A stretch of 64,000 nucleotides of DNA, from the NCBI RefSeq assembly GCF_914271485.1, contig NZ_CAJZAG010000003.1, positions 124,001 through 188,000 of the forward strand, in the 5' to 3' direction. The DNA comes from Cupriavidus pampae. GTDB lineage: Bacteria; Pseudomonadota; Gammaproteobacteria; Burkholderiales; Burkholderiaceae. Below the pieces are notes generated by a model. It had not been told where the DNA came from and did no database searches. It worked only from the letters and a program-made list of their open reading frames with translations. Positions 41,144 through 49,971 of the stretch are shown here, one piece after another; the stretch's first letter is position 1, and each line of letters begins with the position of its first letter. Position numbers and translations under genes: made by a program.

Positions 41144-42469
41144 TTATTGCATGAAAGGTCCCCAGGACGGCTCGCGAACATCACCGGACTGGAGGGAGAG
41201 AACCTGTTTGGTACGACCATCGGTCGACACCGCTGCCAGTACCGCGCGGCCTCCCACGCGTGTGGCGTACAGAATGTACTTGCCGTTGGCAGCGAAACTC
41301 GGCGATTCATCGTTCGAGGTGTCCGTGAGGGAGGTCACGTCACCGTTCGACAGGTCCTGCAGCTGCAGCTTGAAGCCGCCCGCGCGCGTGATGTAGGCCA
41401 GGTACTTGCCGTCCGGCGAGATACGCGGACTGACGTTGTAGTTGCCCTTGAAGGTCACGCGCTGTGCCGCGCCGGATTCCTCTCCGGTTGCCGGCATGCG
41501 ATAGATCTGCGGCGCACCGCCACGATCGCTGGTGAAGTAGATGCTGCGGCCGTCCGGCGCGAACTGCGGCTCGGTATCGATTGCGCTGCTACGCGAGATG
41601 CGGCGCAGGCCAGAACCGTCGGCGTTGACGAGATACACCTGCGTGTTGCCATCGCGCGAGAGCGCCACGGCCAGCTTCTGGCCATCCGGCGACCACGACG
41701 GCGCACTGTTGTTGCCCTTCTGGTTCGAGACCAGCACGCGCTTGCCCGTAGCAAGGTCATGCACGTACACCACCGGCTTCTTCGCCTCGAACGAGACGTA
41801 GGCCACGCGGCGGCCGTCCGGCGACCATGCCGGCGAGATGATCGGCTCGTTGCTGGACAGCGCGACCTGCGCGTTCTGGCCATCGGAGTCCGAGATCAGC
41901 AACTGATAGCGATTGCCCACGCGCGACACATACGACAGGCGCGTGGCAAACACACCGCGCTCGCCCAGCAGCTTCTCGTAGATGTAGTCCGCGATCTTGT
42001 GCGCGGTCACGCGCAGCTGGCCCGGGGCGACCGTGAAGGCCAGACCGCCGAGGCTCTGTTGCTTGACGGTGTCGTACAGGCGGAAGCGCACCTCGAACTG
42101 GCCGTTGGCGGCAGGGGTCACGCTACCCGCGACGAAGGCGTCGGCGCCGCGGCCCTTCCAGCTGCCGAGGTCGACGTTCGCGGTCTCGGCGACAGTGGCG
42201 CCACCCGGATCGACATTCTTGAAGCGACCACTGTTGACGAGGTCGCTGCGAATGATCGCGGTGAGGTTGATCGGGGCCTGGGCTTCGCCCTGGAAGTTGG
42301 CTGTGGCAATCGGAAACTGCGTCGAGCCGACGCCTACGATTTCCACATTCAATTGGGCGTGCGCGATACCGGCGGACATCGCCAGTGCCGCAGCAAGCCA
42401 TGCCATCAGCGCAAGACGTACATTTTGGCGCCGCGCGGACAGCCAGTTGGGGGCCCAAAGCTTTCGCAT
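41144..42469 (-). CDS. tolB: Tol-Pal system periplasmic protein TolB
   Basis: A 441-residue periplasmic protein: signal peptide (hydrophobic about residues 18-36, ending AGIAHA before QLNVEIVG), an amino-terminal alpha/beta domain, and a six-bladed propeller. The propeller repeats are marked by [68 protein letters not shown] and [15 protein letters not shown]. The start at 42469 is chosen because GAGGAG lies 4-5 bases before it; an ATG at 42499 has no such site. A 253-base spacer to tolA contains no gene and may hold a secondary promoter. Confidence 0.97.
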   Translation of the reverse strand: MRKLWAPNWLSARRQNVRLALMAWLAAALAMSAGIAHAQLNVEIVGVGSTQFPIATANFQGEAQAPINLTAIIRSDLVNSGRFKNVDPGGATVAETANVDLGSWKGRGADAFVAGSVTPAANGQFEVRFRLYDTVKQQSLGGLAFTVAPGQLRVTAHKIADYIYEKLLGERGVFATRLSYVSRVGNRYQLLISDSDGQNAQVALSSNEPIISPAWSPDGRRVAYVSFEAKKPVVYVHDLATGKRVLVSNQKGNNSAPSWSPDGQKLAVALSRDGNTQVYLVNADGSGLRRISRSSAIDTEPQFAPDGRSIYFTSDRGGAPQIYRMPATGEESGAAQRVTFKGNYNVSPRISPDGKYLAYITRAGGFKLQLQDLSNGDVTSLTDTSNDESPSFAANGKYILYATRVGGRAVLAAVSTDGRTKQVLSLQSGDVREPSWGPFMQ

Positions 42470-42722
42470 GCTGCTCCTCAAGTCGATTTCAAGATTCATC
42501 GGGCTCGGCGAACGGCAAGATCAGCAAGACACTTGGTGCGGCTGGCGCATCCATCCGTGCTTGCGTACGTCTCGCACACTGCCGGCTGCGTCAGGCAACC
42601 GTTCATGGTAGCGACCAGGTCAGTCTCCAGCGATGAAGGTTGCATTCTGTTGCAAATCATGGCTTTGCTGTTTTATTCGCGCTGCGTTCGTGTTTCGATT
42701 CGCCTTACTGTCGGCTCCGGAT

Positions 42723-43844
42723 TCAATTTCGCGGGCGGAACGAAATCGAGATACTGCTCGGCGCCTTGCCATTCTCGTCACGTGGCAGCGGGCTCGAGGC
42801 CTCCACGGCCCGTACCACGGCTTCGTCCCAGCCGGCGTTGCCGCTGCTGCGCGACACGCGCGCCGACAACACCGTGCCGTCCGGGGCGAGTTGCACTGCG
42901 ACCACGGCGTTCGGATTGCTCGAGGTATCGCCGCCGTAATTAACGTTCGGCAGTACTTTTCGGCGCACACGATCGGAGTAGCCCGGCGACGCGTTGCCGC
43001 CGGCGCCCGCGCCCGAGCCGGTGGCATTGCCCACGCCACCGCCACTGGAACCGCCGCTCACGGCCGGACCGCCACTCGCCAGTGCCTTCAGGCGCGCGAG
43101 TTCGGCATTGCGCTGCGCGTCACTCTTGGCCTTCGCATCGGCGGCGGCCTTGGCCTTCGCCTTGGCTTCATCGGCGGCCTTTGCCTTGGCATCGGCATCG
43201 GTCTTCGCCTTCGCGTCCGCATCGGCCTTTGCCTTGGCGTTGGCATCCGCCCTGGCCTTCGCGTCGGCCTTGGCCTTGGCGTCGGCCTTCTCGTCAGCTT
43301 CCTTGCGGCGCTGCGCGTCCTGCTGTTCCTGTTGCGCCTTCTTGCGCGCGTCTTCCTTGCGCTGCGCTTCCTGCTGCTGCTTCAGCTCGTCCTGACGCTG
43401 CTGCTCTTTACGATCCTGCTCCTTGCGCTGCTGCTCCTGGCGCAGGCGATCCTGACGCGCGGCCTCGTCCTTCGCAGCCTGCTCCTGCGCCAGCTTGCGC
43501 TTCTGCTGCTCGAGCGCGATATCGGCGTCTTCTTCCGCCTTGCTGCGTACCTGCGGCGTGGGAACCGGCTGCGGCTGCACCGTCGGTTGCGGCGGCGGGG
43601 GCGGTGTCGGGGCAACGTCCGGGATCTCGTCCCAGAGTTCGGCTTCGCCACCGACGGGCGTGCTGCTCTGCCAATGCACGCCGAAATACAGCACGATGCC
43701 AAGCAGCACGTGCATGAAAAGCGCAAGCAGGAACGAGCGCAGCGTGCCGCGTTCCTTGACGGGCTCGTACGGATACGCGGCACGCGCCGCGCGGGGCTGG
43801 CGCGGCGGACGCGAAGAGGGATGTTGCGAGGACAGAGTGGCCAC
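42723..43844 (-). CDS. tolA: Tol-Pal system inner-membrane protein TolA
   Basis: A 373-residue protein with the classical three domains: a cytoplasmic tail and one transmembrane helix (about residues 36-57, SFLLALFMHVLLGIVLYFGV), a long helical domain (about 100-255) made of Lys/Ala/Glu/Asp repeats such as DAKAKADAKARADANAKAKA, and a globular domain III (about 285-373: YSDRVRRKVLPNVNYGG, VVAVQLAPDGTVLSARVSRS). It spans the periplasm and contacts Pal and TolB, driven by TolQR. A Pro-rich linker (PTPPPPPQPTVQPQPVPTP) precedes the helix. It starts 15 bases after tolR. Confidence 0.96.
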   Translation of the reverse strand: MATLSSQHPSSRPPRQPRAARAAYPYEPVKERGTLRSFLLALFMHVLLGIVLYFGVHWQSSTPVGGEAELWDEIPDVAPTPPPPPQPTVQPQPVPTPQVRSKAEEDADIALEQQKRKLAQEQAAKDEAARQDRLRQEQQRKEQDRKEQQRQDELKQQQEAQRKEDARKKAQQEQQDAQRRKEADEKADAKAKADAKARADANAKAKADADAKAKTDADAKAKAADEAKAKAKAAADAKAKSDAQRNAELARLKALASGGPAVSGGSSGGGVGNATGSGAGAGGNASPGYSDRVRRKVLPNVNYGGDTSSNPNAVVAVQLAPDGTVLSARVSRSSGNAGWDEAVVRAVEASSPLPRDENGKAPSSISISFRPRN

Positions 43845-43859
43845 GAGAGGACGCGACGC

Positions 43860-44297
43860 TTATTTGGACTTCACCATCAGACCGACGCGCTTCACGCCGT
43901 CGGCCTTCAGCACCGACATCACGTCGAGCACCGCTTCGTACTTGACGGCGCGGTCGGCGGCGATCACCACCGGCTGATCCGGATTCTCGTTCTGGCGCTG
44001 GTGGACAAAGTCCAGCAGACCGCGCTTGTCGAGCTTGCGATCGAACGTGTTACCCGACGCGTCCTTGCCGCGCGCGGTCAGCGAGCCGTCCTCATGGACG
44101 GACACCACGATCGGCGGCGCCTTCTGCTGCGGCGTGGCATTGGCCACGGACGGCAGATCGACGACGGAAGGGCTCACGATCGGGGCCGCCACCATGAAGA
44201 TGACGAGCAGCACGAGCATCACGTCGATGTACGGCACGACATTGATTTCCGCGCTGGCACGGCGGCGCGAACCGCCACGACGCTGGATGGCTGCCAT
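43860..44297 (-). CDS. tolR: Tol-Pal system proton-channel component TolR
   Basis: A 145-residue ExbD/TolR protein. One transmembrane helix (about residues 20-42) contains the essential Asp in NVVPYIDVMLVLLVIFMVAA, which carries protons with TolQ. The periplasmic domain includes VVDLPSVANATPQQKAPPIV and PVVIAADRAVKYEAVLDVMS. It converts the proton motive force into TolA movement. It lies 19 bases after tolQ and 15 bases before tolA. Confidence 0.97.
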   Translation of the reverse strand: MAAIQRRGGSRRRASAEINVVPYIDVMLVLLVIFMVAAPIVSPSVVDLPSVANATPQQKAPPIVVSVHEDGSLTARGKDASGNTFDRKLDKRGLLDFVHQRQNENPDQPVVIAADRAVKYEAVLDVMSVLKADGVKRVGLMVKSK

Positions 44298-44316
44298 ATC
44301 TGTTAGCTCCGTATGC

Positions 44317-45000
44317 TCAGCGGGTCTGCCGCTGCAGGATGTTCAGGAACTCTTCCATGAAGCTTTCGAACCGGATCGCCAGACGGTCGATCTCGGTGGC
44401 ATAGCGGTTATAGGCGATCACCGCCGGAATCGCGGCAAACAGGCCGATCGCGGTCGCGACCAGCGCTTCCGCGATGCCAGGCGCCACCGAGGCGAGCGTC
44501 GCCTGCTGGACATTCGACAGACCGCGGAACGCGTTCATGATGCCCCACACGGTGCCGAACAGGCCGATATACGGGCTGACCGAGCCGACCGAAGCGAGGA
44601 ACGGCAGATGCGACTCCAGCACGTCCATTTCCCGCTGGTACGCGGCCCGCATCGCGCGACGCGCGGCATCGAGCAATGCGCCGGCATCGCTGCTGCGCTC
44701 GCGCGCTTTCAGGAATTCACCCATGCCCGACTCGAAAATGCGTTCGAGCGCGCCCGTGTTGTGGCGATTATTCACAGCGCTGTTATAGAGCGCCTGCAGG
44801 TCGCCACCCGCCCAGAAATCCCGCTCGAAAATCTCGGTCTGCGAGCGCGCGGCGCGCAGCGCGAGGTGCTTGCGGAAAATATAGGTCCACGAGAACAGGG
44901 ACATGACCAGCAGCAGGGCCATGACGGCCTGTGCCAGCAGACTGGCGTTGAGCACCAGCGAAATGATCGACAGGTCTTGCGTGACGGTCACCGGATTCAT
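44317..45000 (-). CDS. tolQ: Tol-Pal system proton-channel component TolQ
   Basis: A 227-residue MotA/TolQ/ExbB channel protein with three transmembrane helices (about residues 14-36, 133-158 and 165-195). Conserved segments are [30 protein letters not shown] in two parts (about 129-158), [27 protein letters not shown] (about 168-194) and the start [20 protein letters not shown]. The long cytoplasmic loop lies between helices 1 and 2. Its start overlaps the ybgC stop by four bases, so it is coupled to it. Confidence 0.97.
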   Translation of the reverse strand: MNPVTVTQDLSIISLVLNASLLAQAVMALLLVMSLFSWTYIFRKHLALRAARSQTEIFERDFWAGGDLQALYNSAVNNRHNTGALERIFESGMGEFLKARERSSDAGALLDAARRAMRAAYQREMDVLESHLPFLASVGSVSPYIGLFGTVWGIMNAFRGLSNVQQATLASVAPGIAEALVATAIGLFAAIPAVIAYNRYATEIDRLAIRFESFMEEFLNILQRQTR

Positions 45001-45410
45001 CGAGTCTTCTTTATCGTTTCTAGGACGGGATTGGGAATCGGAGCCGGACGGAAAGTGCTTTTATCGACGCACCCCACCCGAATCGCCCCGGCCGCCAGCA
45101 GGAGTTCATCGCGCCATGCTTCCTGGGCGAATTGGACCGAAGCCGGCCCCACCCGTTCCACGCGCGTGCGAATCTCCAGCTGGTCGTCCAGCCGGGCGGG
45201 CGCATTGTATTCGACGGCCGTACTGCGTACGACGAAGACCACGCCAGCTTCATCGGCGAGCTTCTGCTGTTCGATGCCGAGCGAACGCAGCCACTCCGTG
45301 CGGGCGCGCTCGAAAAACTTGAGGTAATTGGCGTAGAACACCACACCGCCTGCGTCGGTATCTTCCCAATACACGCGCAGCGGCCACACGAAAATCGACA
45401 TGGGCGGCAT
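44997..45410 (-). CDS. ybgC: Tol-Pal-associated acyl-CoA thioesterase YbgC
   Basis: A 137-residue hotdog-fold thioesterase. The signature [31 protein letters not shown] is present in two pieces (about residues 12-42), including the catalytic Asp of EDTDAGG. It hydrolyses acyl-CoA or acyl-ACP thioesters and may link phospholipid metabolism to the Tol machinery. The start is ATG at 45410 or 45401 ([10 protein letters not shown]); neither has a strong ribosome site. It is the first gene of the Tol-Pal operon and overlaps tolQ by four bases. Confidence 0.93.
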   Translation of the reverse strand: MPPMSIFVWPLRVYWEDTDAGGVVFYANYLKFFERARTEWLRSLGIEQQKLADEAGVVFVVRSTAVEYNAPARLDDQLEIRTRVERVGPASVQFAQEAWRDELLLAAGAIRVGCVDKSTFRPAPIPNPVLETIKKTR

Positions 45411-45584
45411 TGTAACGGAGTGGAGCGCACATCCGTGGTTAACCCGCAGACGACTTTGCAACAGCAAGTTGCGAGCCAGCACTGGCGCGGCTTTGCGGGG
45501 CGCGGCCGATTTGTGACGGAGCACAGTTGGGGGTCATTTGCAGGCCGGCGCGCGAAGCGTTAAACTCCGCATCAACCATTCCAT

Positions 45585-45700
45585 CTTGCGCGACTGGCGA
45601 AGTCAGTGGGTACTACCACGAGGAAGCGCAAGCTCTCTGGCATGCCGTATGAGATTCATGCAATTTCGTGCGAACATGCCTGCCGCTCGCCTGGGCAGCG
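45585..45700 (+). ncRNA. ZTP (pfl) riboswitch upstream of glyA
   Basis: The two conserved halves of the ZTP/ZMP aptamer are present in order: GCGACTGGCGAA, then GTGGG and ACCACGAGGAAGCG (45590-45627), a variable spacer, then CCGCTCGCCTGGGCAG (45683-45698). ZTP riboswitches sense the purine intermediate that builds up when 10-formyl-tetrahydrofolate is short, and commonly control glyA, folD and purH. The leader of about 190 bases from the aptamer to the glyA start holds further hairpins (for example CCCGT/ACGGG near 45735-45750) that may be the expression platform. Confidence 0.85.
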
Positions 45701-45889
45701 AATGGGAAGCAGGGTGCGCCCTGTGCCGTCTATCCCGTCTGGAACGGGGTCGTTGGCACGGATCGCCGATGCCTTCCCGCACGCCCTACCTCCACAGTTT
45801 GCAGTAGCCTGTTTCCAGAATTTTCCGATGCAATGTGACGTAAATTGCAATCGGAGCTATCTGAATTCTCTTTTTAGACGAGTGACGCC

Positions 45890-47137
45890 ATGTTCGAACG
45901 CAGCCGTTTCACCATCGACCAGATCGACCCCGAAGTCTTCGCCGCGATCCAGAAGGAAAATCAGCGCCAGGAAGACCATATCGAACTGATCGCTTCCGAG
46001 AACTACACCTCGCCGGCCGTGATGGCCGCGCAAGGCTCCCAGCTGACCAACAAGTACGCCGAGGGCTATCCCGGCAAGCGCTACTACGGTGGCTGCGAGT
46101 ACGTGGACGTGGTCGAGCAGCTCGCGATTGACCGCGTGAAGCAGCTGTTTGGCGCCGAAGCCGCCAACGTGCAGCCGAACTCGGGCTCGCAGGCCAACCA
46201 GGGCGTGTTCTTCGCGATGCTCAAGCCCGGTGACACCATCATGGGCATGAGCCTGGCTGAAGGCGGTCACCTGACGCACGGCATGGCGCTCAACATGAGC
46301 GGCAAGTGGTTCAACGTGGTCAGCTACGGTCTGAACGCGCAGGAAGACATCGACTACGACGCGCTGGAAAAGCAGGCGCACGAGACCAAGCCCAAGCTGA
46401 TCATCGCGGGCGCTTCGGCATTCGCGCTGCGTATCGACTTCGAGCGTATCGCCAAGGTTGCCAAGGCAGTCGGCGCTTACTTCATGGTGGACATGGCTCA
46501 CTACGCGGGCCTGATCGCCGCGGGCGCGTATCCGAACCCGGTGCCCCACGCCGACTTCGTCACCACCACGACCCACAAGAGCCTGCGCGGCCCGCGTGGC
46601 GGCGTGATCCTGATGAAGGCCGAGCACGAGAAGGCCATCAACTCGGCCATCTTCCCCGGCATTCAGGGCGGCCCGCTGATGCACGTGATCGCCGCCAAGG
46701 CCGTCGCGTTCAAGGAAGCGCTCACTCCGGAGTTCAAGGCCTACCAGGAACAGGTGGTGAAGAACGCCGCCGCGCTGGCCGAAACGCTGATCGCGCGCGG
46801 CCTGCGTATCGTCTCCGGCAAGACCGAGAGCCACGTGATGCTTGTGGACCTGCGCGCAAAGCAGATCACCGGCAAGGAAGCCGAGAAGATCCTTGGCGAC
46901 GCGCACATCACGGTGAACAAGAACGCGATTCCGAACGACCCGGAAAAGCCGTTCGTGACCTCGGGCGTGCGCCTGGGCTCGCCGGCCATGACCACGCGCG
47001 GTTTCAAGGAAGACGAAGCACGCCTGGTGGGCAACCTGATCGCCGACGTGCTGGACAACCCGCACGACGAAGCGAACATCGCCAAGGTGCGCGAGCAGGT
47101 GTCGGCGCTGACCAAGCGCTTCCCGGTCTACGGTTGA
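45890..47137 (+). CDS. glyA: Serine hydroxymethyltransferase
   Basis: A 415-residue pyridoxal-phosphate enzyme that interconverts serine and glycine and supplies methylene-tetrahydrofolate. Signatures are [20 protein letters not shown] (about residues 31-50), [38 protein letters not shown] (about 98-116), [20 protein letters not shown] and the PLP-lysine motif [20 protein letters not shown] (about 224-243). Length fits bacterial GlyA. The start [20 protein letters not shown] is typical. Expression is likely controlled by the ZTP riboswitch in its leader. nrdR follows 80 bases later, after a C/G-rich hairpin. Confidence 0.98.
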   Translation: MFERSRFTIDQIDPEVFAAIQKENQRQEDHIELIASENYTSPAVMAAQGSQLTNKYAEGYPGKRYYGGCEYVDVVEQLAIDRVKQLFGAEAANVQPNSGSQANQGVFFAMLKPGDTIMGMSLAEGGHLTHGMALNMSGKWFNVVSYGLNAQEDIDYDALEKQAHETKPKLIIAGASAFALRIDFERIAKVAKAVGAYFMVDMAHYAGLIAAGAYPNPVPHADFVTTTTHKSLRGPRGGVILMKAEHEKAINSAIFPGIQGGPLMHVIAAKAVAFKEALTPEFKAYQEQVVKNAAALAETLIARGLRIVSGKTESHVMLVDLRAKQITGKEAEKILGDAHITVNKNAIPNDPEKPFVTSGVRLGSPAMTTRGFKEDEARLVGNLIADVLDNPHDEANIAKVREQVSALTKRFPVYG

Positions 47138-47154
47138 TCGGCATCTGACCGACC

Positions 47155-47189
47155 CCCCCTCTTCCGCACGCCCGCGCGCGGGAGAGGGG
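47155..47189. repeat. GC-rich hairpin between glyA and nrdR
   Basis: CCCCTCTTCC (47156-47165) faces GGGAGAGGGG (47180-47189) with one G-T pair, loop CG-rich. It is the same CCCCTCTCCC-type intergenic element seen at 21671-21720. No T-run follows, so it may be a processing or attenuating structure instead of a full terminator. Confidence 0.6.
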
Positions 47190-47217
47190 CGCCCACCCAC
47201 TCAACAGGCGGCACGGC

Positions 47218-47694
47218 ATGAAATGCCCTTTCTGCGGTCACTCCAATACCCAGGTTCTCGATAGCCGTGTTTCCGAAGACGGCGACACCGTGCGCCGCCG
47301 CCGGCGTTGCGAAACCTGCGATCGCCGCTTTACCACCTACGAACGCATCGAACTGTTCTTCCCGGCCATCGTCAAGAAGAACGGCTCGCGCGTCGAGTAC
47401 GCGCGCTCCAAGCTGCAGGACTCGATGCGGCTGGCGCTGCGCAAGCGCCCTGTCTCGGCCGAGGCAATCGACCTCGCCATCACGCAGATCGAAGAGAAAC
47501 TGCTCGCGCTCGGCGAGAAGGAAATCCCGAGCAGCCAGCTCGGCGAGCTGGTCATGCGCGAACTGCGCAAGCTCGACAAGATCGCGTATATCCGCTTCGC
47601 TTCCGTTTATCGCAGTTTTGAGGATGTGTCGGAATTTCGCGAAGTTATTGAAGAATTCTCAAGTACGCCGCGCAAACCCTCTCGCAATGGTTAA
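47218..47694 (+). CDS. nrdR: Transcriptional repressor NrdR
   Basis: A 158-residue repressor of ribonucleotide reductase genes. The amino-terminal zinc ribbon has [20 protein letters not shown] and [18 protein letters not shown] (two CxxC pairs, residues 3-6 and 31-34). The ATP-cone follows (about residues 49-139: [21 protein letters not shown] [55 protein letters not shown]) and senses ATP/dATP. Length fits the family. It follows glyA on the same strand and precedes the minor-pilin genes after a 161-base spacer. Confidence 0.98.
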   Translation: MKCPFCGHSNTQVLDSRVSEDGDTVRRRRRCETCDRRFTTYERIELFFPAIVKKNGSRVEYARSKLQDSMRLALRKRPVSAEAIDLAITQIEEKLLALGEKEIPSSQLGELVMRELRKLDKIAYIRFASVYRSFEDVSEFREVIEEFSSTPRKPSRNG

Positions 47695-47798
47695 ATTCCA
47701 CTGCGACGGCACCTTCTGATGTCAGTCGCAGCGCGCAGCGTGTCGTAACGATCCAGAGACATCTCGCGCGTACAAATCGTCGCCCCCCGACCAATATT

Positions 47799-47822
47799 TG
47801 ACAACTGCGCGTGACAACTGCG
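47799..47822. repeat. Direct repeat in the promoter region of pilin operon A
   Basis: TGACAACTGCG occurs at 47799-47809 and 47812-47822, 13 bp apart, 34-57 bases before the first pilV start. The first copy completes a perfect -35 (TTGACA, 47798-47803), but no good -10 follows at the right distance. Confidence 0.5.
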
Positions 47823-47855
47823 TTGCCCGCGTAGTCATTGACGGAGGGCACGCCC

Positions 47856-48449
47856 ATGTTTCTGCGCCGCACGCGCGCGAATGCCGGTTTCACCATGATC
47901 GAGTCATTGGTGGCCGTTCTCGTCCTCGGCGTCGGCGTGCTGGGCGTGGCGAACTTGCTCGCCAACTCTCTCCGTTTTTCCCAGCAGTCCACTTATGAAC
48001 TCGTAGCGTCGTCGCTGGCGAATGATATGGCGGAGCGCATGCGCGCCAATGCGGAGCGGGTACGTGACGGAGGCTATAGAGGCATCGATACCGCCACCGT
48101 GACATCTCGCGGTACAAGCCTTCTTACCAATGCCTGCCAAGGACAGGAGTGTGCGCTACTCAGGGAACGTCAGGACATCAAGGAATGGACGCGCCGAGTG
48201 ACGGCGAGCCTGCCGGGTGGACGTGGCGTGGTGTGCGCCGACGCAAACCCGCTCGCGCCCGGCGCGCGCGACGCGTGGAACTGCGCGGCGTCCACAAGTG
48301 GCGCCCAGTCCCCGCTTGTGATCAAACTTGGGTGGGTGCCTCGGACAGCGAGCAATAGCGACGCAAAGGTGCCATCCGGGCGCGGCGCCGATGACGGCGT
48401 CGCAGTCGTGCAGCTGGTTGTCGTAACCAGCCCGCTGACTGGAAAATGA
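47856..48449 (+). CDS. pilV: Type IV pilus minor pilin PilV (operon A)
   Basis: A 197-residue prepilin-like protein. The class III leader is short, ending at Gly11, then FTMIESLVAVLVLGVGVLGV with Glu at position +5; a PilD-type peptidase would cut after Gly11. The segment AERMRANAERVRDGGY is typical of PilV after the pilin helix. Minor pilins prime assembly of the pilus and sit at its tip with PilY1. The ATG at 47856 has a strong GGAGGG ribosome site. It opens operon A (pilV-pilW-pilX-pilY1-pilE-fimT); pilW overlaps it by four bases. Confidence 0.9.
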   Translation: MFLRRTRANAGFTMIESLVAVLVLGVGVLGVANLLANSLRFSQQSTYELVASSLANDMAERMRANAERVRDGGYRGIDTATVTSRGTSLLTNACQGQECALLRERQDIKEWTRRVTASLPGGRGVVCADANPLAPGARDAWNCAASTSGAQSPLVIKLGWVPRTASNSDAKVPSGRGADDGVAVVQLVVVTSPLTGK

Positions 48450-49336
48450 GAGCGCATTCCGCGCGACCGGCGCCACGGGCACGATGCGGCGGCTACTCAC
48501 TTGTGGAACTCATGACTTCGCTCGTGATGGGGATGATCATTCTTGCCGCAGGTTTCGCGCTCTATACGATGAGCCGCAGCAACCAAAGTGCCATCGCCAA
48601 CAGCACTGCGCTCGACGAGCGTGGCTGGCTCGCCTTCAATGCCGTGGCCAGCCAACTGCGCCAGGCCGGCTATGCGCCACCGGGAGGTCTGGAGAACATC
48701 CCCACGTCCATGCTGCACGGTCTCGACGCATGCGGCGACCCAACGAACGTCAGTGGCGTATTGAAATGCTCGGGCGCGCGCACCGAAAGCGATGCGGTGC
48801 TTATCCGATTTTTTGGCTCGAGCCCGCCCGGCACGACAACGGCCGACAATACCGTCATCGACTGTGCTGGCGACGGGGTGCCCGCCCCGCACGGCGAACT
48901 CCCGCGTGGCGCTTCCCTTCTCTTTGTTCGCAGCGGCACCAATGGTACTCCGGCGCTCGTCTGCCGCAACGGCATCGATGCGAGTTCCGGAGATATCGAA
49001 CTGATACGCGGCGTCGAGCGTATGGAGTTGCTCTACGGCGTGTCCACGGCCAACGACAATATGCCGGACAAGGTCGTTTCGGCGCGAGACATGACCGCCG
49101 AGGACTGGCGCATGGTGGCGACGGTCACCGTTTCGCTGCTGGTCCGCGGCGAGCACCCGCGGCGCGGTGCGACTCCCGCCAGCACGCTGTGGATGTTCGG
49201 CGACTCTCACGACGACCCTGCCTATCGTGTAGATACGACCACACAGCCCGAAGTCGCACGGCGCCTGTTCACGGGCACCGTACAGTTGCGGAACCGACTG
49301 AGTTGTAGCGCCGCAGGGGGCAAATCGTGCCGCTGA
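48446..49336 (+). CDS. pilW: Type IV pilus minor pilin PilW (operon A)
   Basis: A 296-residue PilW-type minor pilin. Leader to Gly16, then YSLVELMTSLVMGMIILAAG with Glu at +5. PilW features follow: the helix SRSNQSAIANSTALDERGWL and FNAVASQLRQAGYAPPGGLE, and a carboxy region with IELIRGVERMELLYGV. It is the largest minor pilin and links PilV, PilX and PilY1 in the tip complex. It overlaps pilV by four bases and pilX by ten, showing tight coupling. Confidence 0.9.
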   Translation: MRAHSARPAPRARCGGYSLVELMTSLVMGMIILAAGFALYTMSRSNQSAIANSTALDERGWLAFNAVASQLRQAGYAPPGGLENIPTSMLHGLDACGDPTNVSGVLKCSGARTESDAVLIRFFGSSPPGTTTADNTVIDCAGDGVPAPHGELPRGASLLFVRSGTNGTPALVCRNGIDASSGDIELIRGVERMELLYGVSTANDNMPDKVVSARDMTAEDWRMVATVTVSLLVRGEHPRRGATPASTLWMFGDSHDDPAYRVDTTTQPEVARRLFTGTVQLRNRLSCSAAGGKSCR

Positions 49337-49971
49337 CGGCGTCGACGACAACCGCTCGCCGGTGGTGTTTGCAGGGTAAGCGAAACAACGCCAGTAGAGG
49401 CATAGCCCTGATCACGACACTGACCATGCTCATCGTGGTGATGCTGCTTGCCATCACCGGCGCTCGCGTCGTGCTGGATGGCAAACGCAATGCCCGCAAC
49501 ATGCGGGACCTGGACATCGCCTTTCAGGCGGCGGAAGCCGCGCTAAGCGACGCGGAACTTGATATCGAGGAATCCCCGGGCGCGAACACTCGCTCCCATC
49601 TCTTCTCCCCGCAATCAGCACAAGGGTTCGCCATAGGTTGCAATACCGGTACTGGCGACAACACGGCTTACCTCGGGCTCTGCCTCCCCAGTAGCGATCA
49701 GATCAGCGTCTGGAACGAGGTTGACTGGGATGTCACGACCAATCCCCGTACCGTGGCTTTCGGCACATTCACCGGAAGATCCTTTCAGACAGGTGCAGGT
49801 GCCATGCCGTCGCGGCCGCCACGTTATCTCATCGAACTGTTGATCGACCGGTCCAGTGGCATGAGCGCTGATGAGCAACGGTACCTTTATCGCATCACGG
49901 CAATCGGCTTCGGGCCGAATGGGGACACACGCGCCATGGTGCAGTCCGTTTATCGCAAATCCAATCGCTAA
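49327..49971 (+). CDS. pilX: Type IV pilus minor pilin PilX (operon A)
   Basis: A 214-residue PilX-type protein starting at GTG 49327, within the end of pilW, with a GGGGG stretch upstream. The leader ends at Gly25, then IALITTLTMLIVVMLLAITG; position +5 is Thr, not Glu, as is common in PilX. The signature RNARNMRDLDIAFQAAEAAL (about residues 56-75) identifies the family. The carboxy part includes RYLIELLIDRSSGMSAD and YRITAIGFGPNGDTRAMVQS, shared with PilX of operon B. The pilY1 ATG follows directly after its stop codon. Confidence 0.87.
   Translation: MPLTASTTTARRWCLQGKRNNASRGIALITTLTMLIVVMLLAITGARVVLDGKRNARNMRDLDIAFQAAEAALSDAELDIEESPGANTRSHLFSPQSAQGFAIGCNTGTGDNTAYLGLCLPSSDQISVWNEVDWDVTTNPRTVAFGTFTGRSFQTGAGAMPSRPPRYLIELLIDRSSGMSADEQRYLYRITAIGFGPNGDTRAMVQSVYRKSNR

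Noticed and set aside
43080..43320. Repetitive Ala/Lys/Asp DNA as a possible minisatellite
   Set aside because: It encodes the helical domain II of TolA, where such repeats are normal.
45538..45807. Short open frames in the glyA leader (for example 89 codons)
   Set aside because: They coincide with the ZTP aptamer halves, have no ribosome site and no homology; the conserved RNA explains the region.
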